Below are positions 26,580 to 36,853 of a DNA stretch of 64,000 bases, piece by piece (position 1 is the stretch's first letter; each line of letters starts with the position of its first letter). The translations under genes and the position numbers were made by a program. The stretch lies in the NCBI RefSeq assembly GCF_018129965.1, contig NZ_JAFCKW010000001.1, positions 682,001 through 746,000 of the forward strand. The letters run 5' to 3'. This stretch comes from Bradyrhizobium diazoefficiens. GTDB taxonomy: Bacteria > Pseudomonadota > Alphaproteobacteria > Rhizobiales > Xanthobacteraceae. Under the pieces are notes generated by a model, which searched no databases, was not told the DNA's origin, and saw nothing but the letters and a program-made list of their open reading frames with translations.

Positions 26580-26765
26580 ATGTCGGCCCCAGACGTCGCG
26601 AATTCGCGCGTGCGCCGCAAGCGCATGGAGATTTTCGCTTTCCTGTTCCTGACCGCGGTCGTGATGCCCGTCCTCGCGGTCGGAACTGTCGGCTCCTACG
26701 GGCTCGGCATCTGGATCTACCAGATGTTCGCCGGCCCGCCCGGCCCTCCGCCCTCCCCGCATTGA
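26580..26765 (+). CDS. napE: Periplasmic nitrate reductase subunit NapE
   Basis: NapE is a small membrane protein of unknown exact role in nap operons. The 61-residue protein has one membrane helix (about 17-50), MEIFAFLFLTAVVMPVLAVG, with the family motif VGSYGLGIWIYQMF and a Pro-rich tail. The ATG at 26580 gives the expected length. It is first in napEDABC and is followed by napD after 25 bp. Confidence 0.92.
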   Translation: MSAPDVANSRVRRKRMEIFAFLFLTAVVMPVLAVGTVGSYGLGIWIYQMFAGPPGPPPSPH

Positions 26766-26790
26766 TCCTCTGAACGCGAAAGACAGGCTC

Positions 26791-27105
26791 ATGGCTCAAG
26801 CCACATTCAACCGCCGCGCATTGATCACCGGCCGGGGGCTCGGCACTGACCGCGTCGTCGCGCCGCCCGGCTGCGAGATCGCCAGCATCATCGTGCAGGC
26901 GCGCCCCGAGCGCCTTGCCGACCTGGAGACAGCGATCACCGCGCTGGCCGGCTGCGAGATCCACGGCCGCGATCCGCGCGGCAAGCTCATCGTCGTGACC
27001 GAGGCGCCCGATTCCGGCAGCCTCGGCACCCTGCTCAACACCATCCAGTCGCTGCCCGACGTCTATTCCGCGGCGCTGGTTTTCCACGCCATCGAAATCG
27101 CCTGA
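26791..27105 (+). CDS. napD: NapA signal-peptide chaperone NapD
   Basis: NapD binds the Tat signal of NapA in the cytoplasm and holds it back until cofactor loading is complete. The 104-residue protein has the ferredoxin-like NapD fold: [20 protein letters not shown] (about 29-48), [19 protein letters not shown] and the final strands [15 protein letters not shown]. It carries a somewhat longer N-terminus than enteric NapD. napA starts 16 bp later. Confidence 0.93.
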   Translation: MAQATFNRRALITGRGLGTDRVVAPPGCEIASIIVQARPERLADLETAITALAGCEIHGRDPRGKLIVVTEAPDSGSLGTLLNTIQSLPDVYSAALVFHAIEIA

Positions 27106-27121
27106 GCCAGGAAGAGCCATC

Positions 27122-29635
27122 ATGACAACGCCGAAGCTCGACCGCCGCCAGATGCTGAAGCTCGAGGCTGCCGCGATCGCGGCTGCCGCCGCAGGGATGC
27201 CGGTGCCGGCGCTAGCCGCTAACCTCGTCGCGGAGCGCGACGTCGCCGAACTGAAATGGGACAAGGCCGCCTGCCGCTTCTGCGGCACCGGCTGCTCGGT
27301 GATGGTCGCGACCAAGGACAACCGCGTCGTCGCCACCCATGGCGACACCAAGGCCGAGGTCAATCGCGGCCTCAACTGCGTCAAGGGCTACTTCCTCTCC
27401 AAGATCATGTACGGCCACGACCGGCTGACGCAGCCGATGCTGCGCAAGACCAACGGCAAATACGACAAGAACGGCGAATTCACGCCGGTGTCCTGGACCG
27501 AAGCCTTCGACATCATGGAGGCGAAGTGGAAGGAGGCGATCAGGAAGCGCGGGCCGAACGGCGTCGCCATGTTCGGCTCCGGCCAGTGGACGGTGTGGGA
27601 GGGCTATGCGGCCGTGAAGCTGTTCAAGGCCGGTTTCCGCACCAACAACATCGACCCCAATGCGCGCCACTGCATGGCCTCCGCCGTCGCCGGCATGATG
27701 CGCACCTTCGGCATCGACGAGCCGGCCGGCTGCTATGACGACATCGAGGCCACCGACGCCTTCGTGCTGTGGGGCTCCAACATGGCGGAGATGCATCCCA
27801 TTCTGTGGTCGCGTCTCGCCGACCGCCGGCTGTCCGCCCCGCATGTCCGCGTCGCCGTGCTCTCAACCTTCGAGCACCGCTCGTTCGACCTCGCCGACAT
27901 CGGCATGATCTTCAAGCCGCAGACCGACCTCTATCTGCTCAACGCGATCGCCAACCACATCATCAGGACCGGCCGCGTCAACAAGGACTTCGTCGCCGCG
28001 CATACCTTGTTCAAGCGTGGCCAGACCGACATCGGTTATGGCCTGCGGCCCGAGCATCCCTTGCAGAAGAAAGCGACGGGCGCGGCCAAGGCCAACGACT
28101 CCACCGACATGAGCTACGACGAATACGTGACGTTCGTGTCCGACTACACGCTGGAGAAGGCCGCCGAAATGTCGGGCGTGCCATTGAACCGGCTGGAGGC
28201 GCTGGCCGAACTCTATGCGGATCCGAAGACGAAAGTGGTCTCGTTCTGGACCATGGGTTTCAACCAGCACACCCGCGGCGTCTGGTGCAACAACCTCGTC
28301 TACAACATCCATCTTCTGACCGGAAAGATCTCCTCGTCCGGCAACAGTCCGTTCTCGCTGACCGGCCAGCCCTCGGCCTGCGGCACCGCGCGCGAGGTCG
28401 GCACCTTCTCGCACCGCCTGCCGGCCGACATGGTCGTGACCAACAAGGAGCATCGCACCAAGGCGGAGCATATCTGGCAACTGCCCGAGGGCACCATTCC
28501 CGACAAGCCCGGCGCCCACGCCGTGCTGCAAAGCCGGATGCTGAAGGACGGCCTGATCAATGCCTATTGGGTGCAGGTCAACAACAATCTGCAGGCCGGC
28601 CCCAACGCCAATGAAGAGACCTATCCGGGCTTCCGCAATCCCGACAATTTCATCGTGGTGTCCGACGCCTATCCGTCGGTGACGGCGCTGGCCGCCGACC
28701 TGATCCTGCCGACCGCGATGTGGGTGGAGAAGGAAGGCGCCTATGGCAATGCCGAGCGGCGCACACAGTTCTGGCATCAACTCGTCGCAGCGCCCGGCGA
28801 GTCGAAATCCGATCTCTGGCAGCTCATGGAATTCTCCAAGCGCTTCAAGATCGAGGAGGTCTGGCCCGAGGAACTGATCGCCAAGAAGCCCGACGTTCGC
28901 GGCAAGACGCTGTTCGACGTGCTCTACAAAAACGGCGAGGTCGACAAGTTTCCGGTCACCGACATCGAGCAGGGCTATCTCAACGACGAATCCAAGGCGT
29001 TCGGCTTCTATGTCCACAAGGGCCTGTTCGAGGAATATGCCAGCTTCGGCCGCGGCCATGGCCACGACCTCGCGCCGTTCGACGCCTATCACCGGGAGCG
29101 CGGGCTGCGCTGGCCGGTCGTCAACGGCCAGGAAACCCGATGGCGTTTCCGCGAGGGCAGCGATCCCTACGTCAAGCAGGGCGCGGGCGTGCAGTTCTAC
29201 GGCTATCCGGACGGCAAGGCGCGCATCTTCGCGCTGCCTTACGAGCCGCCGGCGGAATCGCCGGACGGCGAATACCCGTTCTGGCTCTCGACCGGCCGCG
29301 TGCTGGAGCACTGGCATTCCGGCACCATGACGCGCCGCGTGCCCGAGCTCTACAAGGCGTTCCCTGAAGCCGTCTGCTTCATGCATCCCGACGACGCGCA
29401 GGAGGCGAAGATCCGGCGCGGCGACGAGGTGAAGGTGGTGTCCCGCCGCGGCTTCATCCGCGCCCGCGTCGAGACGCGCGGCCGCGACCGGCCGCCGCGC
29501 GGCCTCGTGTTCGTGCCGTGGTTCGACGAATCCAAGCTGATCAACAAGGTGACGCTGGACGCCACCGATCCGATCTCGCTGCAGACCGACTTCAAGAAAT
29601 GCGCCGTGCGCATCGAGCGGGTGAACCTGTCATGA
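27122..29635 (+). CDS. napA: Periplasmic nitrate reductase catalytic subunit NapA
   Basis: NapA reduces nitrate to nitrite in the periplasm with a bis-MGD molybdenum cofactor and one 4Fe-4S cluster. The 837-residue precursor has a Tat signal with DRRQMLK (7-13) and cleavage near residue 33. Cluster ligands are C51, C54, C58 and C86 (CRFCGTGC and NCVKGY). The molybdenum ligand is Cys184 in [11 protein letters not shown] lysine that relays electrons between the cofactors lies in KGYFLSK. The C-terminal molydopterin-binding domain spans about 710-830. The stop overlaps napB by four bases. Length matches the family. Confidence 0.97.
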   Translation: MTTPKLDRRQMLKLEAAAIAAAAAGMPVPALAANLVAERDVAELKWDKAACRFCGTGCSVMVATKDNRVVATHGDTKAEVNRGLNCVKGYFLSKIMYGHDRLTQPMLRKTNGKYDKNGEFTPVSWTEAFDIMEAKWKEAIRKRGPNGVAMFGSGQWTVWEGYAAVKLFKAGFRTNNIDPNARHCMASAVAGMMRTFGIDEPAGCYDDIEATDAFVLWGSNMAEMHPILWSRLADRRLSAPHVRVAVLSTFEHRSFDLADIGMIFKPQTDLYLLNAIANHIIRTGRVNKDFVAAHTLFKRGQTDIGYGLRPEHPLQKKATGAAKANDSTDMSYDEYVTFVSDYTLEKAAEMSGVPLNRLEALAELYADPKTKVVSFWTMGFNQHTRGVWCNNLVYNIHLLTGKISSSGNSPFSLTGQPSACGTAREVGTFSHRLPADMVVTNKEHRTKAEHIWQLPEGTIPDKPGAHAVLQSRMLKDGLINAYWVQVNNNLQAGPNANEETYPGFRNPDNFIVVSDAYPSVTALAADLILPTAMWVEKEGAYGNAERRTQFWHQLVAAPGESKSDLWQLMEFSKRFKIEEVWPEELIAKKPDVRGKTLFDVLYKNGEVDKFPVTDIEQGYLNDESKAFGFYVHKGLFEEYASFGRGHGHDLAPFDAYHRERGLRWPVVNGQETRWRFREGSDPYVKQGAGVQFYGYPDGKARIFALPYEPPAESPDGEYPFWLSTGRVLEHWHSGTMTRRVPELYKAFPEAVCFMHPDDAQEAKIRRGDEVKVVSRRGFIRARVETRGRDRPPRGLVFVPWFDESKLINKVTLDATDPISLQTDFKKCAVRIERVNLS

Positions 29636-30102
29636 TGAAACGATTTGGAGTGGCCCTGCTCGCGGTCGCGATCGCCGCGGCTACGAGTTCGCTGACCGCG
29701 CAGACCGTGACATCTGGCCTGCGCGGACCGACCCTGCTCAATGACGAGGGCCCTGCGCCGCCGATGCTGCCGAACCGCAACACCTCCGAACGGGAGGTGC
29801 GCAACTATCCGGAGCAGCCGCCCGTCATCCCGCACACGATCGACGGCTACCAGATCGACCTCAACGGCAACAAGTGCCTGTCGTGCCATGCGCGGGCGCG
29901 CATCGCCGAATCGCAGGCGCCGATGGTGTCGATCACGCATTTCATGGACCGCGACGGCCAGTTCCTGGCCTCGATCTCGCCGCGCCGCTTCTTCTGCACG
30001 GAGTGCCACGTGCCGCAGAACACCGCGAACCCGCCCGTCAGCAACGATTTCACCGACATCGACACGCTGCTGTCGCGCACCAGCCCGGGTGGCCGGCGAT
30101 GA
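29632..30102 (+). CDS. napB: Periplasmic nitrate reductase diheme subunit NapB
   Basis: NapB passes electrons from NapC to NapA. The 156-residue precursor has a signal peptide (about 1-24, cleaved after LTAQT or nearby) and two heme c sites, CLSCH (82-86) and CTECH (122-126), plus conserved His residues in PPVIPHTI and ITHFMDRDG that serve as distal ligands. The start ATG overlaps the napA stop (ATGA); a second ATG follows directly. The gene ends overlapping the napC start by four bases. Confidence 0.96.
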   Translation: MMKRFGVALLAVAIAAATSSLTAQTVTSGLRGPTLLNDEGPAPPMLPNRNTSEREVRNYPEQPPVIPHTIDGYQIDLNGNKCLSCHARARIAESQAPMVSITHFMDRDGQFLASISPRRFFCTECHVPQNTANPPVSNDFTDIDTLLSRTSPGGRR

Positions 30103-30740
30103 CGATTCCTGCCGACGAGCCGGAAGCCAGGCGAGGCTTCATCCTGCGCTGCTGGGATTTCGCGCGCGAGCTGTGGCAGGTGCTGATCCGGCCGAGCTCG
30201 GTGTTCGGACTCGGCGTGCTGGTGCTGGCGGGCTTTGCCGCCGGCGTGATCTTCTGGGGCGGCTTCAACACCGCGCTGGAACTGACCAACACCGAAAAAT
30301 TCTGCACCGGTTGCCACGAGATGCGCGAGAACGTTTTCGCCGAACTGAAATCGACGATCCACTTCACCAACCGCTCCGGCGTGCGCGCGACCTGCCCGGA
30401 CTGCCACGTGCCGCACAACTGGACCGACAAGATCGCGCGCAAGATGCAGGCCTCCAAGGAGGTCTGGGGCAAGCTGTTCGGCACCATCGACACCCGCGAG
30501 AAATTCCAGGACAAGCGCCTCGAGCTCGCCGCGCATGAATGGGCGCGTTTCAAGGCCAATGATTCCCTGGAATGCCGCAACTGCCACAGCGCCGATTCCA
30601 TGGACATCACCAAACAGTCGCCGCGGGCCTCGGTGGCGCATCAGCGCTTCCTGTTCACCGGGGAAAAGACCTGCATCGACTGCCACAAGGGCATTGCGCA
30701 TCATCTGCCCGACATGCGGGGCGTACCCGGCTGGCAGTAG
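30099..30740 (+). CDS. napC: Quinol dehydrogenase tetraheme protein NapC
   Basis: NapC is a membrane-anchored NapC/NirT protein that takes electrons from quinol and feeds NapB. The 213-residue protein has one N-terminal membrane helix (about 35-55, [20 protein letters not shown]) and four heme sites: CTGCH (69-73), CPDCH (99-103), CRNCH (159-163) and CIDCH (192-196). The start overlaps napB by four bases (ATGA). It is the last gene of the operon; no napF, napG or napH is present, as in other rhizobial nap clusters. A repeat element follows the stop. Confidence 0.96.
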   Translation: MTIPADEPEARRGFILRCWDFARELWQVLIRPSSVFGLGVLVLAGFAAGVIFWGGFNTALELTNTEKFCTGCHEMRENVFAELKSTIHFTNRSGVRATCPDCHVPHNWTDKIARKMQASKEVWGKLFGTIDTREKFQDKRLELAAHEWARFKANDSLECRNCHSADSMDITKQSPRASVAHQRFLFTGEKTCIDCHKGIAHHLPDMRGVPGWQ

Positions 30741-30900
30741 GAGCGAGGTTCGAGCAAGCGCCTCGTCCTTGGAGACGACCGCTTTGCGGTCTCCTCAGGA
30801 TGAGGCTGGGCGGTATTCTTGCCTGACAGAACCGCTGCCGCGCACTCCGTCCTCCTCCTGAGGGCCCGCCAAGGGCGGGCGTCTCGAAGGATGGGCCGCA
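30741..30900. repeat. Intergenic repeat with multiple short palindromes
   Basis: The segment holds GGTTCGAGCAAGCGCCTCGTC, GAGACGACCGCTTTGCGGTCTC, CCTCCTGAGGGCCCGCC and GGCGGGCGTCTCGAAGGATG. It joins the napC end to the helicase gene. A copy-like fragment (CAGGACCACGTATCCTCGAGG) lies near 50151. Confidence 0.55.
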
Positions 30901-31003
30901 GAGAACCGGCTTGAATGCGCGTGCCCGCGGCTTGAACCGGCGGGGCGAATGGTTAGGTTTGGGGCATGGCGAATCGCTTCGTTTCGCATCTCTCAAAGCA
31001 GAC

Positions 31004-32119
31004 ATGGCCACATTCACACCGCATCAGGATGCCGCGCTCAAGGCTGTTGGCGACTGGCTCAAGGCAAAGCCCGGCCGCAATGGCACGCCGCCGGTGTTTC
31101 GCCTGTTCGGCTTTGCCGGCACCGGCAAGACCACGCTGGCGCGGCACATCGCCGACGGCGTCGACGGCGAGGTGAAGTTTGCCGCCTTCACCGGCAAGGC
31201 GGCGCTGGTGATGCGCAACAAGGGCTGCGACGAGGCCTCTACCATCCACTCGCTGATCTACCGCGCCCGCGAATCCGGCGAGGAGCAGCCGAGTTTCGAA
31301 TTATGGGACGACGCGCCGGCGTCCAAGGCCAAGCTGATCGTGATCGACGAATGCTCGATGGTCGATGCCGAACTCGGCCGCGACCTGATGTCGTTCGACT
31401 GTCCCCTGCTGGTGCTGGGCGATCCCGCGCAGCTGCCGCCGATCCAGGGCGGCGGGTTCTTCACCAACACCGAGCCCGACGCGATGCTGACCGAGGTGCA
31501 CCGCCAGGCCCAGGACGACCCGATCGTGCGGATGTCGATGGACGTCCGCGAAGGGCGCGAGCTCGACATCGGCCGCTACGGCGAGAGCGAGGTGGTGTCG
31601 CGCAAGGACCTCGATCCTGACCGCGTCATGGCCGCCGACCAGGTGCTGGTCGGCCGCAACAACACGCGGCGCGCCTACAACATGCGGGTGCGACAGCGCC
31701 AGAACATCGAGGACGTGTTTCCGGTCGCCGGCGACAAGCTGGTCTGCCTGCGCAACAACCGCAAGAAGGGCCTGTTCAACGGCGGCCTGTGGCGCGTGAA
31801 GTCGCGCAACACCTCGCGCTCCAAGTCACGAATCCTCTCGATGCGGCTGTCGCCGGACGAGGATTTCGGCCACAAGGTGACGAAGGTCTCGGTGCGCGCC
31901 GATTGCTTCGAGGGCGGCGTCGAGGCGATCGCCTGGGAGCAGCGCAAGCCCTATGACGAGTTCGACTACGGCTACGTGCTGACCGTGCACAAGTCGCAGG
32001 GCTCGCAATGGGACGACGTCGTGCTGTTCGACGAGAGTTTTGCATTCGGGGAGAGCCGCGCCAGGTGGCTGTACACGGGCATCACGCGGGCGGCGAAAAG
32101 ATTGAGCATCGTCGTTTAA
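31004..32119 (+). CDS. RecD-like superfamily 1 DNA helicase
   Basis: This 371-residue ATP-dependent helicase of the AAA_30/RecD-like type has Walker A GFAGTGKTT (36-44), the DEAD-like box VIDECSM (113-119) and motif III GDPAQLPP (139-146). The C-terminal UvrD_C_2 part has LTVHKSQGSQWDDVVL and YTGITRAAKRL. The ATG at 31004 gives a start (MATFTPHQDAALKAVGDWL) that fits the family; an upstream extension from 30911 lies in repeat DNA. The single-domain form resembles phage or Dda-type helicases rather than RecD of RecBCD. It converges on the caspase gene across a repeat. Confidence 0.88.
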   Translation: MATFTPHQDAALKAVGDWLKAKPGRNGTPPVFRLFGFAGTGKTTLARHIADGVDGEVKFAAFTGKAALVMRNKGCDEASTIHSLIYRARESGEEQPSFELWDDAPASKAKLIVIDECSMVDAELGRDLMSFDCPLLVLGDPAQLPPIQGGGFFTNTEPDAMLTEVHRQAQDDPIVRMSMDVREGRELDIGRYGESEVVSRKDLDPDRVMAADQVLVGRNNTRRAYNMRVRQRQNIEDVFPVAGDKLVCLRNNRKKGLFNGGLWRVKSRNTSRSKSRILSMRLSPDEDFGHKVTKVSVRADCFEGGVEAIAWEQRKPYDEFDYGYVLTVHKSQGSQWDDVVLFDESFAFGESRARWLYTGITRAAKRLSIVV

Positions 32120-32159
32120 GCGTCGAAACCTTCGCGACACAGTCGCCTCAACTTCCGCT

Positions 32160-32295
32160 GTCGTCCCGGACAAGCGAAGCGCAGAGCCGGGACCCATACC
32201 CACAGGCGGAAATTTGGCGAAGACTCGGAGTGGGAGCTTTGCCCAACACTTTGCCCTGTGGTTATGGGTCCCTGCGTTCGCAGGGACGACAGCGA
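32160..32295. repeat. Intergenic inverted repeat (GGGTCCCTGCGTTCGCAGGG family)
   Basis: The left arm has CTGTCGTCCCGG and the core has AATTTGGCGAAGACTCGG. The right arm GGGTCCCTGCGTTCGCAGGG is identical to that at 17319. It lies between two converging genes. Confidence 0.8.
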
Positions 32296-32330
32296 TTATG
32301 AGGCTCCGCCGTCGCGCCCCATTCGCCCCC

Positions 32331-34016
32331 TCATCTCCCCGCCACGAAATAGAAATCCTCACGGCCCGGCGGTGAGCCATAGGTGAACGGCTGCTGCACG
32401 TGCCGGGTCGCGGACCAGACGTCGTCGCGGACGATGTCGAACAGCTTCCGGATCTCGACTTTGGGCTCCTTGATCTCGCGCGCGAGCGCGGTCGAAAACG
32501 GGCTGTCGGCGCCGCCATCGCCGTCCATCGCGGTTTCGCCGTGCTTGGCGGCGTAGACCACCATGAAGCCGGCGCCGGGCTCGATGTTGGAAAAGCCCTT
32601 GTCCACCAGTTTCAGCGACAGCGTTTGCTGCATGGTGGGCGCAAACGGATTGTCGCGGCAGGCATCCAGGATGACGAGACGCACTTTTCGCGCGGCGCCG
32701 ACGGCGGCGAGAACCTGCTCCAGCGCGACCGCCTGGGTCTCGGCGTCCCTGTCGGCGGCAAGCCTCGCATCGACCGGAACGAGGTAATTCACTCCACCGA
32801 TCTCGAATCCGTGGCCGGCGTAATAGACCACGGCCCAGTCGGCCTTCTCCGCTTCGTTCGCGAACGTCTGCAGCGATTCGAAGAACTTGTCGCGGGTCAG
32901 GTCGTTCACGGATATCACGGTCTGGAAACCGACATCGCGCAGCGCGCCTGCGATCAGCTTCGAATCGCGCGGCGGATTGGGCAGCGCGTGGACGTTCCGA
33001 TAGGCGCCGTTGCCGATCACCAGCGCCACGCGGCGTCCGTCCGATCCGGCCGGCGCCTGCGGGGTCAGCGCAGCGAGCCGCTGCTGCGCGATCGCGCGTG
33101 CATGTGCGACGTCGACCTCGTCGTAATTCGTCAGCGAATAGGCCGCCGCGCGGTAGTCGGCGCGCGCCTGGGCGAGATCATTCCTGCGTTCATAGATCTG
33201 GCCGCGGCCGCAATGGGCGCGCACGTTGTTCGGGTTGATCTGGATGACCGCATTGTAGTCCTTCAGCGCGGCGTCGAGGTCGCCCTTCATCATGCTGACA
33301 TCGGCACGATTGTTGAGCGCGAACGCATTCTTCGGCTGTTTCTCGATCAGGCCGTTGCAATCGGCAAAGGCCTGATCGAACCTGCCCATCAGGCCATAGG
33401 TGATGCAGCGGTTGCCGGCGACCTGCGGTGCGGCCGGGTCGATCTTCTCGGCCTCCGCGAAGTCGGCGAGCGCGCCGTCGAAATCCTTCATCATCGTGCG
33501 CACGCGCGCACGGTTGGTCCAGCCGAGCAGAAATTTGGGTGCGTATTTGATCGACAGGTTGAAATCGTCGAGCGCGCTCTGCAGCGCCCCCCTGCGCAGC
33601 TGAATCACGCCGCGGTTGTTGTAGGGGACACCGTAGGTCGGCCGCTTCTGGAGCGCGAGATCGTAGTCGGCGATCGCGAGGTCGTCCTTGCCCGAGCGCT
33701 CGTGGGCGAGGCCGCGCAAATTGAGCGTCACGACGTTGTCCGGATCGAGGTCGAAGGCCATGGACAGGGTTTCGATGGCGTGGACGTAGTCGCGCTTGTT
33801 GAGCAGGGCGTTGCCGCGCACGGAGAGCGCCAACCCCTTGTCCTTGCCGGTGACCCGGTCGGCATTGAGCAGATTGTCGCAGGCCTGCGCGCGCGCCTGA
33901 AACTCGGCCTGGCGGTCGCGGCAGGTGGCGAGATCGTCGCCGAGTTGCGGCTCGGCCGCGGCGATCGCGGCCGCCGACATCAGGATGGCAAGGGTCAGGG
34001 GAATGACGCGCCGCAT
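32331..34016 (-). CDS. Exported TPR-caspase (peptidase C14 family)
   Basis: This 561-residue protein has a signal peptide (MRRVIPLTLAILMSAAAIAA, cleavage near 21), TPR-type repeats from about 60 to 300 (units such as DYVHAIETLSMAFDLDPDNV and GDLDAALKDYNAVIQINPNN), and a caspase-like domain from about 327 to 560. The catalytic pair is His402 in YYAGHG and Cys453 in ILDACRDNPF. Bacterial caspase homologues (metacaspase/orthocaspase-like) cut proteins after basic residues or act in stress and death pathways. With a signal peptide this one should act in the periplasm or outside. It is a single gene on its strand, converging on the helicase. The target is unknown. Confidence 0.88.
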   Translation of the reverse strand: MRRVIPLTLAILMSAAAIAAAEPQLGDDLATCRDRQAEFQARAQACDNLLNADRVTGKDKGLALSVRGNALLNKRDYVHAIETLSMAFDLDPDNVVTLNLRGLAHERSGKDDLAIADYDLALQKRPTYGVPYNNRGVIQLRRGALQSALDDFNLSIKYAPKFLLGWTNRARVRTMMKDFDGALADFAEAEKIDPAAPQVAGNRCITYGLMGRFDQAFADCNGLIEKQPKNAFALNNRADVSMMKGDLDAALKDYNAVIQINPNNVRAHCGRGQIYERRNDLAQARADYRAAAYSLTNYDEVDVAHARAIAQQRLAALTPQAPAGSDGRRVALVIGNGAYRNVHALPNPPRDSKLIAGALRDVGFQTVISVNDLTRDKFFESLQTFANEAEKADWAVVYYAGHGFEIGGVNYLVPVDARLAADRDAETQAVALEQVLAAVGAARKVRLVILDACRDNPFAPTMQQTLSLKLVDKGFSNIEPGAGFMVVYAAKHGETAMDGDGGADSPFSTALAREIKEPKVEIRKLFDIVRDDVWSATRHVQQPFTYGSPPGREDFYFVAGR

Positions 34017-34278
34017 ATTGTCAGGTCAGCTCCAGCCACTACGTTTCAGATGGATTATTTCTAAGTCGAGCGCCGATCGGGCGGGTTCATCTAGCGCGGA
34101 GTTCCCGGCTTCGCCAAGCCGCGCCGCCGGGGTCTGTCTCTCACGGACTCGTGTCCGTCCCGGCGTAACAATCGCGGCGCGCGCCCGTATCTCGGATGCT
34201 GCGAAAACGCGGACCTGCAGGCTGTTCGATCGCCCCGGGCCGCCCTAGACTGTCAGACCTTCCGAAAGAGGATCCGCC

Positions 34279-34983
34279 ATGCGCCGACCTGCCCTTTTCA
34301 CCCTGCTTGCCGCCGCCGCCGCCGTGACTCTGGCCTTCGCCATGCCGTCCCGGGCCGCGGAGGACGCGGTCGTGATCCCCCCGCCCGCCATGGACGCGGC
34401 CCCCGCGACCGGGATCCAGACCGCGGTGATCGCCGGCGGCTGCTTCTGGGGCGTTCAGGGCGTGTTCCAGCACACCGCCGGCGTCATCAACGCCGTCTCC
34501 GGCTATGCCGGCGGCACCAAGGCGACCGCCGACTACCAGACCGTCTCGACGGGCCGGACCGGCCATGCCGAGTCGGTCGAGATCAAGTACGACCCGAAGA
34601 GGATTTCCTACGGCAAGATCCTCCAGATCTACTTCTCGGTGGCGCACGACCCGACCCAGCTCAACCGCCAGGGACCCGACAGCGGCACGCAATATCGCTC
34701 GGCGATCTTCACCACCTCGGACGAGCAGAAGAAGGTGGCCGAGGCCTATATCGCCCAGCTCAACGGCGCCAAGGTGTTCAGCAAGCCGATCGTGACCAAG
34801 GTCGGCGCGCTGGAGGCGTTCTATCCGGCCGAGGCCTATCACCAGGACTATCTGACCCTGCACCCGAACCAGCCCTACATCGCCTATAACGACATCCCGA
34901 AGGTCGAGAACCTCAAAAAGCTGTTTGCGGAGAACTATATCGAGAAGCCGACGCTGGTCAGCGCCAGCAAGGCCACCAACTGA
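34279..34983 (+). CDS. msrA: Peptide methionine (S)-S-oxide reductase MsrA, exported
   Basis: MsrA repairs the S form of oxidised methionine. The 234-residue protein has a Sec signal peptide (about 1-27, MRRPALFTLLAAAAAVTLAF then AMPSRA), which is unusual for MsrA and points to periplasmic location. The catalytic Cys55 is in AGGCFWG, followed by FQHTAGVINAVSGYAGG and the GHAESVEIKYDP and QLNRQGPDSGTQYRSAIF segments. GAGG precedes the ATG by seven bases. msrB follows 24 bp later, so the two are co-transcribed. Confidence 0.94.
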   Translation: MRRPALFTLLAAAAAVTLAFAMPSRAAEDAVVIPPPAMDAAPATGIQTAVIAGGCFWGVQGVFQHTAGVINAVSGYAGGTKATADYQTVSTGRTGHAESVEIKYDPKRISYGKILQIYFSVAHDPTQLNRQGPDSGTQYRSAIFTTSDEQKKVAEAYIAQLNGAKVFSKPIVTKVGALEAFYPAEAYHQDYLTLHPNQPYIAYNDIPKVENLKKLFAENYIEKPTLVSASKATN

Positions 34984-35007
34984 CATCAGCCAACACACGG
35001 GAGACCC

Positions 35008-35427
<420 letters not shown>

Positions 35428-35431
35428 CATC

Positions 35432-35479
35432 GCGGGCCGCCGGGTTCCGAGAGGGGATCCGGCGGCCCGCTGGGCTTTT
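35432..35479 (+). terminator. Strong hairpin after msrB, probable terminator
   Basis: GCGGGCCGCCGG (35432-35443) and its perfect inverse CCGGCGGCCCGC (35459-35470) form a 12-bp stem. A weak T run (GGGCTTTT) follows, so termination is likely but may be incomplete. Confidence 0.7.
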
Positions 35480-35826
35480 CGGGGCCGGCGGCGGGTCTGG
35501 CTCGTCGCCTGCACGTTCGGCCGGATCGGCGGCTGTGGCGACGGCACGGGCCGTTCCGGCCCGGGGGTCGGCGGCCTGGAGCGGACGACGCTGGCCGCAT
35601 TGATGCGTCCTGACGAACTCTAGACCATTTAACATATTGAAATATTTCGATTTATTGCGGCTGCGGAGCTGCCATGCGCGGATTCATCATCTCCCATCGC
35701 AGGGGTCGCATTTCTGTCAAAACGGCCTATATTAGAGACTGAAAATGACATGTGCGGCGAGCCTGTCTCTGCCGCCCCAAACCCCACGCGCTTAAAGCCC
35801 CAGAGAAGATCACGAGGTCTTTGACC
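35480..35826. other. Intergenic region before the 98-residue protein gene
   Basis: No gene is seen. An AT-rich stretch (35625-35660, TTTAACATATTGAAATATTT) could hold a promoter. Frames here are short and lack a ribosome binding site. Confidence 0.4.
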
Positions 35827-36123
35827 ATGCGTCCACTGCGTCCGTTCAACTTCAACACCTCCGCCGAACTCTTTCCCGCCGCGATCCGCAAGAAGAAGCG
35901 CGCAGGGTTCACCTATCGCCGCTTCGGCACCGCGGCCGAAGCCGTGCAGTTCGCGATGGAGCAGTTGCCCACGGACTCGCTGAACGGCGCCTATCTGCAG
36001 GTCGAGGAAGCGCGCTTCGACCAGAACGGCATCCGTTCGCTCTATGAGAGCGAAGCCTTCCCGCTGGAGCGCCACCGCAAGCCCGAGCCGGCTTCCGCCG
36101 AGACCGACGCCGACGCGGCGTAA
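35827..36123 (+). CDS. Conserved small protein of unknown function
   Basis: This 98-residue soluble protein starts [20 protein letters not shown], with a basic patch [13 protein letters not shown] and an acidic Ala-rich end. It has the look of a small conserved alphaproteobacterial protein but no family can be named. The ATG at 35827 is eight bases after GAGG; an upstream frame to 35752 is not needed. A terminator hairpin follows at 36153. Confidence 0.6.
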   Translation: MRPLRPFNFNTSAELFPAAIRKKKRAGFTYRRFGTAAEAVQFAMEQLPTDSLNGAYLQVEEARFDQNGIRSLYESEAFPLERHRKPEPASAETDADAA

Positions 36124-36152
36124 GCTTTTTCGCAACTGTCCGATGTGCGCTG

Positions 36153-36186
36153 AAAGCGCGGTGGCCGACCGGCCGTCGCGCTTTTC
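36153..36186 (+). terminator. Rho-independent terminator
   Basis: GCGCG-GT-GGCC, loop GACC, GGCC-GT-CGCGC, then TTTT. The stem begins 32 bp after the small protein gene. Confidence 0.75.
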
Positions 36187-36224
36187 GCGTTGTGGGGGCA
36201 CGGCGGACGAGGGACGAAGAGACC

Positions 36225-36794
36225 TCAGACGCGCGGCTGCTTGTCGAGCCAGCGGCGCAGCAGGCGGACGTTGCGCATGTTGGCGCGGAACATGACGTCG
36301 AAGGCGTCGCCCGCAAAGGGGACGATACCGACCACGCCGTCGACCGCGACATTGCCGAGCATGCGCGCGGTCAGATACCAGGGCGCGCCGAGTGCTCGCG
36401 CCTCGCGGACCAACCAGAGCGAGATTGCGGTGGTGATGATGTCGCCGACCACGGGGATCAGGCCGATCAGCCCGTCGATGCCGTAGCGGATATTGGTGCC
36501 GGGCACGACGAAGGCGACGTCGAGCAGCCTGGCGATCGCCTCGATGCGCGCGATCCGTTGCTCCCGCGTCAGATTGCCGAACGGATTGGCGGTTCCGAAT
36601 CCCTGTCCGAAGTCGAACCGAAATTCGCGAAACCCCTGCTCCAGCGTCTCGGGACGGATCGCTTCAGGACGAATTTCATGGCCGTCCTGGTCGATGATCG
36701 GCCCGCGCGCCTGTTTGCCCGAAAAAGGCGCACCCGCCTCGTCCCCGGAACGGGGTTTGCGCGGAGCAAGGATGTGGTCGTCGATCATGGTCAT
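36225..36794 (-). CDS. DUF4112 membrane protein
   Basis: This 189-residue protein has a soluble N-terminus (1-75) and a DUF4112 domain. The domain has two hydrophobic segments, about 104-126 (DGLIGLIPVVGDIITTAISL) and about 147-165 (MLGNVAVDGVVGIVPFAGDA), and the family pattern FRANMRNVRLLRRWL. The function of the family is unknown. The start is ATG at 36794, or the ATG two codons further on, which has AAGG at better spacing. It is followed on the same strand by no close partner. Confidence 0.8.
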   Translation of the reverse strand: MTMIDDHILAPRKPRSGDEAGAPFSGKQARGPIIDQDGHEIRPEAIRPETLEQGFREFRFDFGQGFGTANPFGNLTREQRIARIEAIARLLDVAFVVPGTNIRYGIDGLIGLIPVVGDIITTAISLWLVREARALGAPWYLTARMLGNVAVDGVVGIVPFAGDAFDVMFRANMRNVRLLRRWLDKQPRV

Positions 36795-36853
36795 GGCCTT
36801 AAGGGAACGCGCCAGAGCGGCGTAAGTTGCGGCCGCGTCCGAACGTCGCGTGC

